From Filimonas effusa (lineage in GTDB: Bacteria > Bacteroidota > Bacteroidia > Chitinophagales > Chitinophagaceae): a stretch of DNA of 64,000 nucleotides. Each line of letters starts with the position of its first letter. Position 1 is the stretch's first letter. The notes under the pieces were generated by a model, which saw only the letters and a list, made by a program, of their open reading frames with translations, was not told the DNA's origin and searched no databases. The position numbers and the translations under genes are program-made. The stretch covers positions 186,001 through 250,000 of the forward strand of contig NZ_SDHZ01000001.1 in NCBI RefSeq assembly GCF_004118675.1, written 5' to 3'. This document shows, one piece after another, positions 8,130 to 17,102 of this stretch.

Positions 8130-9377
8130 TTGCGATTTACCGAATTCAACTTTCATCCCTCCCTCCTGGAAGGTATTGAAGCTTCTAATTACGAAACTGC
8201 TACCCCCGTTCAGGAGCAGGTGATCCCACCTATCCTCGATGGTAAAGATATCATAGCCTCCGCTCAAACAGGTACCGGCAAAACCGCCGCCTTCCTGTTG
8301 CCGCTCATGAACAGGCTCATGGAAAGCCGCAACGATAACTCCGTTAGCGCCATGGTGCTCGTGCCAACACGCGAACTGGCTATCCAGATAGGCAAAACCC
8401 TCGAAGGGCTTTCCTACTTTACCGATATCAGCTCCATCGCCGTTTATGGCGGTAACGATGGCGACAACTTCGTAAATGAGAAAAAAGCCATGCGCAACGG
8501 CGTCGACATCATCGTATGTACACCCGGCCGTATGATCGCTCACCTCAACATGGGATACGTTCCTTTGCAAGGCCTCCAGTTCCTCGTCCTCGACGAAGCC
8601 GACCGCATGCTCGATATGGGATTTGTCGACGATATCAATAAGATCATCTCCTTCCTGCCCGCAACAAGACAGTCCCTTTTATTCTCGGCCACCATGCCGC
8701 ATAAAATAAGACAACTGGCCAGGAATATCCTGAAAGATCCTGTTGAAATCAATATCGCCATTTCCAAACCTCCCGAAAAGATCGTTCAGCGCGCTTTTAT
8801 CGTATACGAAACGCAGAAGCCGGAACTTATCAAATACCTGCTCCGTAACACGCCTTTTAAAAGGGTGGTCATCTTCTGCAGCCGCAAACAGAATGTAAGA
8901 GATCTCACAAGGGAATTGAAAAAAGCCCAGTTCAACGCCGGCGAAATGCACAGCAACCTCGAACAATTGCAGCGCGAAGAAATCCTCGCCCAGTTTGTAC
9001 AGGGACAAGTACCTATTCTCGTAGCAACAGATATCCTTAGCCGCGGCATCGACATCGATACCATCGACCTGGTCATTAACTACGATGTGCCAAACGACGG
9101 CGAAGACTATGTTCACCGTATAGGCCGTACCGCACGCGCCGAAGCCGATGGCGTCGCCTTCACGCTCGTAAGCGAAAAAGAAATAAACCGCTTTGCAGGT
9201 ATTGAAACGCTTCTGGAAAAAGAGGTGGAAAAAGGTGTCGTACCCGAAGAATTTGGCGAAACTCCCGTATATGCCCCACGCCGGCACAGCCGCAACAGGG
9301 GTGGAGGACGAGGCTATGGCAACAGGTACGGAGGTGGCAACGGAAAGAAAAAGTTCTATAAGCACAAGAAAAAATAA
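8130..9377 (+). CDS. DEAD-box ATP-dependent RNA helicase (RhlE type), TTG start
   Basis: A 415-residue DEAD-box helicase. Motifs: Q motif around TPVQEQ (25-30), Walker A AQTGTGKT (45-52), DEAD (155-158), SAT (186-188) and HRIGRTAR near residue 330. The last 40 residues are Arg/Gly/Lys-rich, an RNA-binding tail common in RhlE-like proteins. The start codon is TTG: the frame has no ATG before residue 58, which is already past Walker A, and the protein begins MRFTEFNF as relatives do. Likely roles are ribosome assembly and cold-adaptive RNA unwinding. Confidence 0.93.
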   Translation: MRFTEFNFHPSLLEGIEASNYETATPVQEQVIPPILDGKDIIASAQTGTGKTAAFLLPLMNRLMESRNDNSVSAMVLVPTRELAIQIGKTLEGLSYFTDISSIAVYGGNDGDNFVNEKKAMRNGVDIIVCTPGRMIAHLNMGYVPLQGLQFLVLDEADRMLDMGFVDDINKIISFLPATRQSLLFSATMPHKIRQLARNILKDPVEINIAISKPPEKIVQRAFIVYETQKPELIKYLLRNTPFKRVVIFCSRKQNVRDLTRELKKAQFNAGEMHSNLEQLQREEILAQFVQGQVPILVATDILSRGIDIDTIDLVINYDVPNDGEDYVHRIGRTARAEADGVAFTLVSEKEINRFAGIETLLEKEVEKGVVPEEFGETPVYAPRRHSRNRGGGRGYGNRYGGGNGKKKFYKHKKK

Positions 9378-9401
9378 TAGCCCGGCTTTAAAGCCAGGCT
9401 A
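9378..9401 (-). terminator. Minus-strand terminator after purE
   Basis: A near-perfect palindrome TAGCC(C)GGCTTT/AAAGCC(A)GGCTA. Read on the minus strand it is followed by TTATTTTTTCTT, giving a U-tract for transcripts coming from purK-purE. It sits between convergent genes, back to back with the plus-strand terminator at 9416-9461. Confidence 0.65.
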
Positions 9402-9415
9402 TTCATAATATATCA

Positions 9416-9461
9416 GGCCGGTTATATCGGTGCAGTTGCATCAAACCGGCCGTCTTTTTTT
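9416..9461 (+). terminator. Plus-strand intrinsic terminator after the helicase gene
   Basis: GGCCGGTT (9416-9423) pairs with AACCGGCC (9444-9451) and is followed by GTC and seven T (9455-9461), ending transcription of the helicase gene 40-80 bases after its stop codon. Confidence 0.75.
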
Positions 9462-9480
9462 AAGCAGGCCGCCAATCAAA

Positions 9481-10014
9481 CTATTTGGAACCGTCAAACG
9501 CATTAGGCCAGTCATTGGCCAGCTTACCCGCCTTCTCCAGTACAGCATCATTCATAGCAGTCTTATAATCCTGCATCTTCTTCGATACATGCTCATCAAA
9601 GCTGCCAACGATCTGCGCTGCCAGTAAACCCGCATTCTTGGCGGCATTCAGCGCCACCGTAGCTACCGGTACCCCGTTCGGCATCTGTAATATCGACAGG
9701 ATCGAATCCCACCCGTCAATAGAATTCGACGACTTAACAGGCACGCCAATAACAGGTAAAGTGGTTACAGCCGCAACCATACCTGGCAAATGAGCCGCGC
9801 CACCAGCTCCGGCAATAATAACTTTCAGCCCCCGGCCAGCAGCCTGCTGCGCATATTCAACCATCCGTAAAGGCGTCCTGTGCGCCGATACTACTGTTAA
9901 TTCAAATGCGATATCAAACTCCTCCAGTACCACCGCAGCATCCTGCATGACCTTCAGATCACTATCGCTACCCATGATAATGCCCACAACGGGCTTCCGG
10001 TTCAACAATGACAT
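9481..10014 (-). CDS. purE: N5-carboxyaminoimidazole ribonucleotide mutase
   Basis: A 177-residue class-I PurE, which converts N5-CAIR to CAIR in purine synthesis. Motifs: [13 protein letters not shown] (about 12-24), VVSAHRTP (42-49), [12 protein letters not shown] (about 68-79) and the GVPV-SSNS substrate loop. Length is slightly above the usual 160-170. It lies one base after purK on the minus strand, so the two are translationally coupled and their enzymes act in sequence. Confidence 0.97.
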   Translation of the reverse strand: MSLLNRKPVVGIIMGSDSDLKVMQDAAVVLEEFDIAFELTVVSAHRTPLRMVEYAQQAAGRGLKVIIAGAGGAAHLPGMVAAVTTLPVIGVPVKSSNSIDGWDSILSILQMPNGVPVATVALNAAKNAGLLAAQIVGSFDEHVSKKMQDYKTAMNDAVLEKAGKLANDWPNAFDGSK

Positions 10015-10015
10015 A

Positions 10016-11134
10016 TCAGCTAACTATTTTAATTGTGTTTTTAATTTTATTCGCCTTGTGCGTCAAATCAATACGCTCACGGCTTAAAATGGTGACATGC
10101 CCCATCTTACGGCCAGGCTTGGTTTCCGCTTTGCCATATAAATGAACAAACACATTCTCCATCTTTAATACTTCTTCCAGACCCTCGTAACGCGCAGGTC
10201 CACTAAAACCCTCAGCCCCCACCAGGTTTACAATAGACGCAGGTAAAATAGGCTGCGTATTACCCAACGGATAACCCAGCATAATACGCCATAACATATC
10301 ATACTGGCTTGAATAATTCCCCTCTATCGTATGATGCCCGCTGTTATGAACACGCGGAGCCGTCTCATTCACCTGCACATCATCATTGATATCAACAAAC
10401 AACTCTATCGCAAAAATACCCGGACTGTTCAACGACTTCACCACGCGCAACGCAATGGCTTCGGCACGCCATAATATTTCACGCGGCAGCTCGGCAGGAC
10501 TTAAATGGTAATCCAGCAGGTTCAGCACCGGGTCAAAGAGCATCTCGGCAGGAGGATAGATAGCCGTTTCTCCCTTATCGTTCATGGCGATAATGATAGC
10601 CAGCTCCTTTTTTACAGAAACCATCTTCTCCAGCACCGAAGGAGCGTCAAACCCGCTTGCCACATCGCCTTCAGCCTTTATGATCTGTACACCCTTGCCG
10701 TCATAACCACCTTCGCCAATCTTATGTACCGCCGGCAGGAACGAAAGATGTTGCCGTAAAGCAGCCTTATTCTCAGTGATCACAAAAGCAGGAGTAGGCA
10801 CTTCACTGGCCTTATAAAATTCCTTCTGGGTGATCTTGTTCTTGATGGTACGGATCGCCGAAGGACGCGGATAAACCTTTACGCCTTCCAACTCCAGCTT
10901 TTCAAGGGCTTCCACATTCACCGCCTCTATCTCGATAGTAATGGCATCCAGATCCTTACCAAACGCATACACTGTATCGAAATCCTTAATGTCGCCTTTG
11001 ACGAAATGATGGCACAAATGTGCTGATGGACAGTGCTCATCATTCTCGAGAACATATGTCTCTGCCACATAATTGGCGCCTGCCTGTAGCAGCATCCTGC
11101 CTAACTGCCCTCCCCCTAAAATGCCGATTTTCAT
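10016..11134 (-). CDS. purK: N5-carboxyaminoimidazole ribonucleotide synthase
   Basis: A 372-residue ATP-grasp enzyme that carboxylates AIR with bicarbonate and ATP to give N5-CAIR, the substrate of PurE. It opens with [13 protein letters not shown] (residues 3-15). It also shows [14 protein letters not shown] in the ATP-grasp region and the conserved [17 protein letters not shown] segment near the C-terminal third, with metal-binding Glu/Asn. purE follows after one base. The pairing with a class-I PurE fits the two-step bacterial route. Confidence 0.97.
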   Translation of the reverse strand: MKIGILGGGQLGRMLLQAGANYVAETYVLENDEHCPSAHLCHHFVKGDIKDFDTVYAFGKDLDAITIEIEAVNVEALEKLELEGVKVYPRPSAIRTIKNKITQKEFYKASEVPTPAFVITENKAALRQHLSFLPAVHKIGEGGYDGKGVQIIKAEGDVASGFDAPSVLEKMVSVKKELAIIIAMNDKGETAIYPPAEMLFDPVLNLLDYHLSPAELPREILWRAEAIALRVVKSLNSPGIFAIELFVDINDDVQVNETAPRVHNSGHHTIEGNYSSQYDMLWRIMLGYPLGNTQPILPASIVNLVGAEGFSGPARYEGLEEVLKMENVFVHLYGKAETKPGRKMGHVTILSRERIDLTHKANKIKNTIKIVS

Positions 11135-11447
11135 CCGTAGATAGTTTAATGAAATTTAAGAGGCGAAGATAAGAAGCCGCATGCAATCTGTCCATAATTT
11201 ATGACATGGGGAACCCTCGGTAACTTAAAAACGGATCGCCGGAGCGCAACAATGAAAACCGGTAGCCGATAGCGATCTCTGGTAGCTGCAGCAATAACGA
11301 CAGCCCTGGCCGTCCGCAGCTTTACTGAAAATATGGTCATTTTAAGTGAAAATGCGCTTATCCCTCCGCAGGCAGATATGCTACATTTATATTCCTGGTG
11401 CTATGAATAGATAATAGACACATCCTTCACAACGAAAACAAGTCATC
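11135..11447. other. Intergenic region between purK and the GH127 remnant
   Basis: A 313-base divergent gap. A degenerate -7 box TACATTTA (11392-11399) could drive the GH127 remnant. I see no conserved RNA, tRNA or recognisable coding remnant in either strand. Confidence 0.4.
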
Positions 11448-11768
11448 ATGAAGCAACAGCGCTGGACAAAATGGTCCGCAGCAATAACAGCAGGTTTATG
11501 GTGTAGCGCCGCTGCAGCCCAAACACAGCAGCCGTTGCGCGATTATCCCATTCAGCCCGTTGCTTTTACCAAAGTACACCTGCACGACCATTTCTGGGAA
11601 CCCAAAATAGAAGTGAACGCCAATGTCACCATCCCCTATGTCCTCGAAAAATGCCGCGAAAAATACAACAAATTGCAGTTTCAACCGGTAACAACCACCG
11701 CCCTGCGTATCGAATTAAAACAACCCGAAACGCATTCCGCCGGCCTGCACGAATGGATAGTAAAATAA
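11448..11768 (+). pseudogene. Internally deleted GH127 (beta-L-arabinofuranosidase family) remnant
   Basis: An open frame of 106 residues, against roughly 600-800 for the family. Residues 1-25 are a signal peptide. Residues 29-70 (RDYPIQPVAFTKVHLHDHFW through TIPYVLEKC) match the N-terminus of GH127/DUF1680 glycosidases. Residues 73-106 look like the far C-terminus of such enzymes: a strand ending in PVTTTALRIEL, then the SAGLHEWIVK tail. The whole catalytic (alpha/alpha)6 barrel is missing, with the junction near residue 70-73 (about 11655-11666), so the ORF survived an in-frame internal deletion. It stands 120 bases before a GH51 arabinofuranosidase, consistent with an eroded arabinose-polymer locus. 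The N-terminal match is fairly firm; the C-terminal match is inferred. Confidence 0.65.
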
Positions 11769-11888
11769 CGAAAAGCAAAATCCCCTCCGGGGAACGGCTT
11801 CGAACAGGTGTTGGGTTCAGACCTTGTGTTGCCGCTATGGTCAGAAACAATCGATGAATGTAAATACTGATTAATTAAATACTAACTG

Positions 11889-14441
11889 ATGAATCTTAAA
11901 TGCTGCTTCGCGCTGTTGAGTACTGCTGTGCTCGCTGGCAATATCGTTTCAGCCCAGCAACAGGCTGTCTTGAAAATAAACGACGGCGTTGTTAAAAACA
12001 CAGTCGCCCCAAGCCTGCACGGCATCTTCTTCGAAGAGATCAGCCATGGCGGTGAAGGTGGCCTCTATGCCGAACTCATCCAGAATCGTGGATTCGAAGA
12101 AAGCCGGATTCCCCCCGGAACAGTAGTCGAAAACGGCCAGATCATTCCCAAAAGAACACCACACTACAATATGAATGGCCAAGCCACCGACTGGACAATG
12201 CCCTGGCCATATACATCCGACTATCCCTACTGGCGCCTCGAAACGGCACCCGATGCTAAAATCAATATTCAGTTAACGCAGCAACAACCGCTCAACAGCG
12301 CTACCCCGCGTTCCCTGAAAGTAAATATCTCCAAACGCAGCTCCTCCGGAAAAAACAGCCTTGTCAATGAAGGCTTCTGGGGTATCAATGCGCAAAAAGA
12401 CGCTGTTTACAACCTCTCTTTCTATGCCCGTACCGATGCCGCATGGAAAGGACCGCTTACCGTACAACTGCAAACAAAAGCAGGAAAAGCAATAGCAGCA
12501 TATACTTTCAATGATGTAAAAGGCGCCGCCTGGAAAAAATATACCTGCACCCTCGTTCCCTCTGAAACCGACACCGCGGCCGAATTCGCATTTCATTTCG
12601 GCAGCACAGGAACCGTTTGGTTCGACTTTGTTTCCCTTTTTCCTAAAGAAACATTCCGCAATCGCCCCAATGGCCTGCGCAAAGACCTGGCAGAATACCT
12701 CGAAAGCCTGAAGCCTGCCTTTGTACGCTGGCCCGGCGGCTGCTTTGTAGAAGGGATAAACATCGAAAGCGCTCCCAACTGGAAAACCGCGATAGGCCCC
12801 ATCGAAAAACGCCCCGGCACTTTCAGCGTATGGTCCTACTGGTCCAGCGACGGCTTCGGTTACCACGAATACCTGCAATTCTGTGAAGACATCGGCGCCA
12901 AAGCATTATACGTCTTCAATGCCGGTGTATCCTGCGAATTCCGGAGCGGCACCTTCATCCCTGACGAAGAATTACAGCCCGTCATCAACGACGTGCTCGA
13001 TGCCATTGAATATGCCGTAGGCCCCGCTACCTCCAAATGGGGAAAGGTCCGTGCAGCAAATGGCCATCCCAAACCGTTCCCGCTGGAATATGTCGAAGTA
13101 GGCAATGAACAGCATGGCCCCTTTTACGCCCGCCGCTTCAACCGCTTCTACGATGCCATCAAAAAGAATTACCCGCAAATAAAAATAATAGCCTCTATGG
13201 GCATCGGCGATCTCAACCGCCACACGCTCGACAGCATCCGCGTAACGGACTATGCCGATGAACATGCCTATAAATCAGCCTGGTGGGCCTTCTCCAATTA
13301 CGATCATTTCGATCGCTACAAAAGAGGTGACTACGATGTGTATGTAGGAGAATACGCCACCAACGCCGGCGTAGGAAAAGGCAATATGCTGGCAGCGCTG
13401 AATGATGCAGTATATATCATGGGTATGGAAAACAACGGCGATCTCGTGAAAATGTCCAGCTACGCACCGTTGTTCGAAAATACCAACACCCGCCACTGGC
13501 CCGTAAACCTCATCAACTTCAACGCCGGCAACAGCTTCGCACGTATCTCGTATTATACCATCAAAATGATGAACGAACACCGCGCCGATGAAAACCTGCC
13601 CGTATCACTCCAGGTAATTCCCGCAGCCACTAAAAAGAACAAATTCGCCGGCGGCATAGGATTGGCCACCTGGGATACGCAAACCGAATACAAAGACATA
13701 GAAATAACGCAAAACGGTCAACTGGTCTACAAAAGCGATTTCGCACAGCGCCCCGGCGAATGGCAACCCGTTCGCGGCCAATGGGAATGGAAAGACAGCG
13801 CCCTGGCACAAACCGCCGAAGGCGCCCAACTCCTGAACATTCTGAAAGATAAAAAATTTGAATCCTATACCCTCAAACTAAAAGCGCGCAAACTATCCGG
13901 CTTCAATGCCTTCATGATCCCCTTCGCGATCGGCGAAGGAGAAAGCTACCTGAGAGCGCATATCGGCTCCTGGATCAACCAGAACTGCGTTTTTGAACTG
14001 GTTTCCGGCGAATCCGTTGCCGACGTCACCCGCCAGAAACGCCTGCCCCAACCCATAGAAACCGGCCGCTGGTACGAGATCTCCCTCGAAGTAGGCCCCG
14101 AAAAAGTAGACTGCTACCTCAACGGCCAGCTCCTCATGAGTTACACCGAACCACCAAAACTGGTAGCCCTCGCCGGCCGCGACAAACAATCCGGCGACCT
14201 CATCATCAAAATGGTAAACGCCTCCGGCGAAGATTATAACACAACGCTCGAACTTCAAAACACCAGCTTAACCGGCACCGCCACCGCCTGGACGCTGGAA
14301 ACCCCAACCCTCGAAGCCGAGAACTCCTTTGCTCATCCGGAACAATACAAACCGGTAAAGCAAACCATAACAGGTATCAGCGGCAAAAAATTCTCTTACC
14401 GTTTCCCCAAATACGCAATTACCATATTGCGCGTGAAGTAA
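11889..14441 (+). CDS. GH51 alpha-L-arabinofuranosidase with inserted beta-sandwich domains
   Basis: An 850-residue secreted enzyme (signal peptide 1-22) that removes terminal alpha-L-arabinofuranose from arabinan, arabinoxylan or arabinogalactan. The GH51 barrel shows FVRWPGGCFVEG (278-289), EVGNEQ with general acid/base E407, and VGEYA with nucleophile E488. Residues about 145-255 form a CBM4/9-like beta-sandwich (GFWGINAQ to TVWFDF). Residues about 615-755 resemble a second concanavalin-like domain placed before the C-terminal sandwich. It is larger than minimal GH51 enzymes (about 500 residues). It follows a GH127 remnant. Confidence 0.9.
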   Translation: MNLKCCFALLSTAVLAGNIVSAQQQAVLKINDGVVKNTVAPSLHGIFFEEISHGGEGGLYAELIQNRGFEESRIPPGTVVENGQIIPKRTPHYNMNGQATDWTMPWPYTSDYPYWRLETAPDAKINIQLTQQQPLNSATPRSLKVNISKRSSSGKNSLVNEGFWGINAQKDAVYNLSFYARTDAAWKGPLTVQLQTKAGKAIAAYTFNDVKGAAWKKYTCTLVPSETDTAAEFAFHFGSTGTVWFDFVSLFPKETFRNRPNGLRKDLAEYLESLKPAFVRWPGGCFVEGINIESAPNWKTAIGPIEKRPGTFSVWSYWSSDGFGYHEYLQFCEDIGAKALYVFNAGVSCEFRSGTFIPDEELQPVINDVLDAIEYAVGPATSKWGKVRAANGHPKPFPLEYVEVGNEQHGPFYARRFNRFYDAIKKNYPQIKIIASMGIGDLNRHTLDSIRVTDYADEHAYKSAWWAFSNYDHFDRYKRGDYDVYVGEYATNAGVGKGNMLAALNDAVYIMGMENNGDLVKMSSYAPLFENTNTRHWPVNLINFNAGNSFARISYYTIKMMNEHRADENLPVSLQVIPAATKKNKFAGGIGLATWDTQTEYKDIEITQNGQLVYKSDFAQRPGEWQPVRGQWEWKDSALAQTAEGAQLLNILKDKKFESYTLKLKARKLSGFNAFMIPFAIGEGESYLRAHIGSWINQNCVFELVSGESVADVTRQKRLPQPIETGRWYEISLEVGPEKVDCYLNGQLLMSYTEPPKLVALAGRDKQSGDLIIKMVNASGEDYNTTLELQNTSLTGTATAWTLETPTLEAENSFAHPEQYKPVKQTITGISGKKFSYRFPKYAITILRVK

Positions 14442-14526
14442 AACGAAAATCCGGAAACCCCAACCTTTTCCTCTTTTCGTAACCCGTTATTCCGCATTTC
14501 GTTAACCGCGGCACCCCGCAACAGGC

Positions 14527-14534
14527 CACCTTTG
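14527..14534 (+). promoter_or_regulatory. -7-like box before the siderophore receptor
   Basis: CACCTTTG, one mismatch from TAnnTTTG, lies 21 bases before the ATG at 14556. No convincing -33 TTTG is seen at the usual distance. I found no clear Fur-type palindrome, although iron control is plausible. Confidence 0.35.
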
Positions 14535-14555
14535 CAGGAAATTTAACTCGCAACG

Positions 14556-17027
14556 ATGAATATGTGTCGCATCTCTCGCATCCCTTTCATTAAAATTTTC
14601 ACTCTTTTACTCTGCATTTTTTCCCTTTCCTCACTGTCTCTGTTCGCTGGTGAAGAGGAAAATCTCGAAAAAGGAATGATCACTGGCCAGGTAACTACTG
14701 CTGATAACAGACCCGCTGAAGGTGTGACGGTTCGCTTAAAAGGCACCAACAAAGTGTCTCTTACCACCGAAGCCGGCTTCTTTAGCTTCAAAAACCTCGA
14801 AGCTGGTACGTATGAGATCGAAGTAACCCTCGTAGGGCATGCTCCTGTATCTAAAACAGTAACACTGGCTACCGATGCCAAAAAGAACAATATAAACTTC
14901 CAGCTGGGCGTTTCCCAGGTTGAACTGGAAGAAGTTGTCGTTACTACAGGTGCCAACAGGTATAAAATAAATACAGTGTCTCCCAGCCTGCGCTTGCAAA
15001 GCTCTGTACTGGAAACGCCCCAGAATATCCAGATCGTAGGATCTCAGATCCTCGCCGATCAGCAGGTATTTGACGTGGTAGACGGTATCACCCGTAACGT
15101 AAGTGGCGTTACCCGCCAGGGCCACTGGGATAACCAATATGCCAATATCAGGATGCGCGGTTCTAAACTACCTGCTTTCCGTAACGGCATGAACATCGAA
15201 GCTTCATGGGGCCCTACAGCTGAAGACGCTTCTATGATCGAACGTATCGAATTCGTAAAAGGCCCCGCCGGTTTCATGCTGGCAAACGGTGAACCAGGCG
15301 GTTTCTACAACGTGGTAACCAAAAAACCTACAGGTATCACCAAAGGAAGTGTTTCCGTAAGCATGGGTAGCTTCAGCACGTACCGCACGGCTGTTGACCT
15401 CGACGGTAAACTCAGCAAAGACGGCCGCGTGCTCTACCGCCTGAATATGGCGGCACAGCAAAAAGACTTCTTTACCAAATACAACTACAGCAACCGTTAC
15501 GTGTTTTCTCCTTCAGTGAAATACCTGATCGACGATAAAACTTCTGTAACGTTTGAATATACTTTCCAGGGCTCTAAATACCTGGCTAACGGTAACTACT
15601 CTTTCTCTCCCAAAGGTTTTGCCGATCAAGGTATCGCCAACGACTTCTTCTATGCCGACCCCTCTATGGAACCAGGCAAACTCAGAGATCACAGCGCTTA
15701 CGTGTACCTCGATCACAAGATCAACAGCAAATGGAACATGCACGCACAGGTTGCCTACTTTAACTTTGCAATGGTAGCCAACAGTACCTGGTTGAACTAT
15801 ATGACCGCTGCCGGCGATATGCCCCGTTACTGGAGCATTGGCGACGAAGCAGGTGAAAACAGGTTCGCTCAGCTCTCATTCAGCGGCGAAGAAAGAACCG
15901 GTTCTATCCGTCACCGCATCATGGGTGGAGTTGATATGGGTAACAAGAAATTCTGGGGCGACTTCCGCACGCTTAAATCCAATATAGCCCTCGCAGGCGG
16001 AAAAGCGTTCAACGTGTACAACCCCGCTTACGGTATCCCTATGGATTCTTTCCCTAAGATCGATCGCTCTCAGGACGTAAGAACGCGCGCCGGTGGATCT
16101 AACTATGTAACCGTTGTCTCTTATGGTTCAGCATATGTTCAGGACGAATTAGGCTTCTTCAACGATAAACTCCGCCTGTCTTTAGGCGCCCGTTTTACGT
16201 ATGCTGAAACCGTTGGTAAAACCAAAGCATCCGATATCAAAGACAACGTCTTCTCTCCCCGTATCGGCCTCAGCTACTCTATCGATAAACAAACTTCTGT
16301 TTACGGTTTATACGACCAGTCTTTCGTTCCCGTTTCCGGTACCGATTGGGAAGGCAATGCCTTCAAACCTATAAAGGGTAACGATCTCGAAGCAGGTATC
16401 AAGAAAGAATGGATGGGAGGCCGTTGGAGGTCAACTGTTTCTGCCTACATCATCAAAAGGCAGAACGCTCTGGTGGCCGACCCCGATCCTAACCACGTGG
16501 TGAACGGTGTAACCTTCCAGGCACAGCTGGGCGAAACCAAAACAAAAGGTATTGAATTCGATATGGCCGGCGATATCCTGCCAGGTTTAAGCACCAATAT
16601 CAACTACGCTTATACCAACTCTAAAATTACAAAGGCAACCGATAAAAACCAGATCGGAAACGTTACTGCTAACACGGCAGCACACGTTACCAACGCCTGG
16701 TTGCAATATCGCTTGCAAAGCGGTGCGCTCGAAGGCTTCGGCGCTTCAGCAGGTATTCAATGGCAGGCCGATCGTTATATCGGAACTACCAAAGATCCTA
16801 ACTTTCCTAACTATTTCCGTGGCGACGCCGGTTTGTCTATGCGCAGAGGTAAATACAATATCTCCCTGCTCGTAAACAACGTATTCAACAACCTGAAACT
16901 GCTCACTGCTGGCTCTATCGCCAACCCAACTGCAGCACAAACCGCCAACTTCGGAGCCGTTACTTATTACTCTTATATCGTAGAAGCAAGACGCAATTTC
17001 CGTATGACCATTGCGTATAACTTCTAA
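14556..17027 (+). CDS. TonB-dependent siderophore-type receptor
   Basis: An 823-residue outer-membrane receptor. After a signal peptide (about 1-31) comes a carboxypeptidase-regulatory-like sandwich (about 40-120; GQVTTADNRPAEGVTVRLKG). The plug follows, with ETPQNIQIVGSQILADQQ and NVSGVTRQG typical of FhuA/FpvA/FecA-like siderophore receptors rather than SusC. A 22-strand barrel ends in FRMTIAYNF with a terminal Phe. It probably imports a ferric siderophore. The following PepSY protein supports an iron role. Its codon choice (many TCT, GCT, GGT, AAC) looks like a strongly expressed gene. Confidence 0.9.
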   Translation: MNMCRISRIPFIKIFTLLLCIFSLSSLSLFAGEEENLEKGMITGQVTTADNRPAEGVTVRLKGTNKVSLTTEAGFFSFKNLEAGTYEIEVTLVGHAPVSKTVTLATDAKKNNINFQLGVSQVELEEVVVTTGANRYKINTVSPSLRLQSSVLETPQNIQIVGSQILADQQVFDVVDGITRNVSGVTRQGHWDNQYANIRMRGSKLPAFRNGMNIEASWGPTAEDASMIERIEFVKGPAGFMLANGEPGGFYNVVTKKPTGITKGSVSVSMGSFSTYRTAVDLDGKLSKDGRVLYRLNMAAQQKDFFTKYNYSNRYVFSPSVKYLIDDKTSVTFEYTFQGSKYLANGNYSFSPKGFADQGIANDFFYADPSMEPGKLRDHSAYVYLDHKINSKWNMHAQVAYFNFAMVANSTWLNYMTAAGDMPRYWSIGDEAGENRFAQLSFSGEERTGSIRHRIMGGVDMGNKKFWGDFRTLKSNIALAGGKAFNVYNPAYGIPMDSFPKIDRSQDVRTRAGGSNYVTVVSYGSAYVQDELGFFNDKLRLSLGARFTYAETVGKTKASDIKDNVFSPRIGLSYSIDKQTSVYGLYDQSFVPVSGTDWEGNAFKPIKGNDLEAGIKKEWMGGRWRSTVSAYIIKRQNALVADPDPNHVVNGVTFQAQLGETKTKGIEFDMAGDILPGLSTNINYAYTNSKITKATDKNQIGNVTANTAAHVTNAWLQYRLQSGALEGFGASAGIQWQADRYIGTTKDPNFPNYFRGDAGLSMRRGKYNISLLVNNVFNNLKLLTAGSIANPTAAQTANFGAVTYYSYIVEARRNFRMTIAYNF

Positions 17028-17051
17028 ACTTATAAACACCTCTTTCTCTTA

Positions 17052-17090
17052 ACCTGCTCTCCGGTATCACGCCGGAGAGCAGGTGTTTTT
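17052..17090 (+). terminator. Strong intrinsic terminator between receptor and PepSY gene
   Basis: A 13-bp perfect stem, ACCTGCTCTCCGG (17052-17064) with CCGGAGAGCAGGT (17072-17084), a 7-base loop, then GTTTTT. It lies only 12 bases before the next ATG. The receptor is therefore probably uncoupled from, or expressed far above, the PepSY gene through partial read-through. Confidence 0.85.
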
Positions 17091-17102
17091 AAAAAAGTAT
17101 CC

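Noticed and set aside
11146-11340. Small minus-strand frame between purK and the GH127 remnant
   Set aside because: 64 residues, basic and low complexity, no similarity recognised, no start context.
12273-12878. Minus-strand open frame of 201 codons inside the GH51 gene
   Set aside because: Antisense shadow with biased composition; the GH51 frame carries the catalytic residues.
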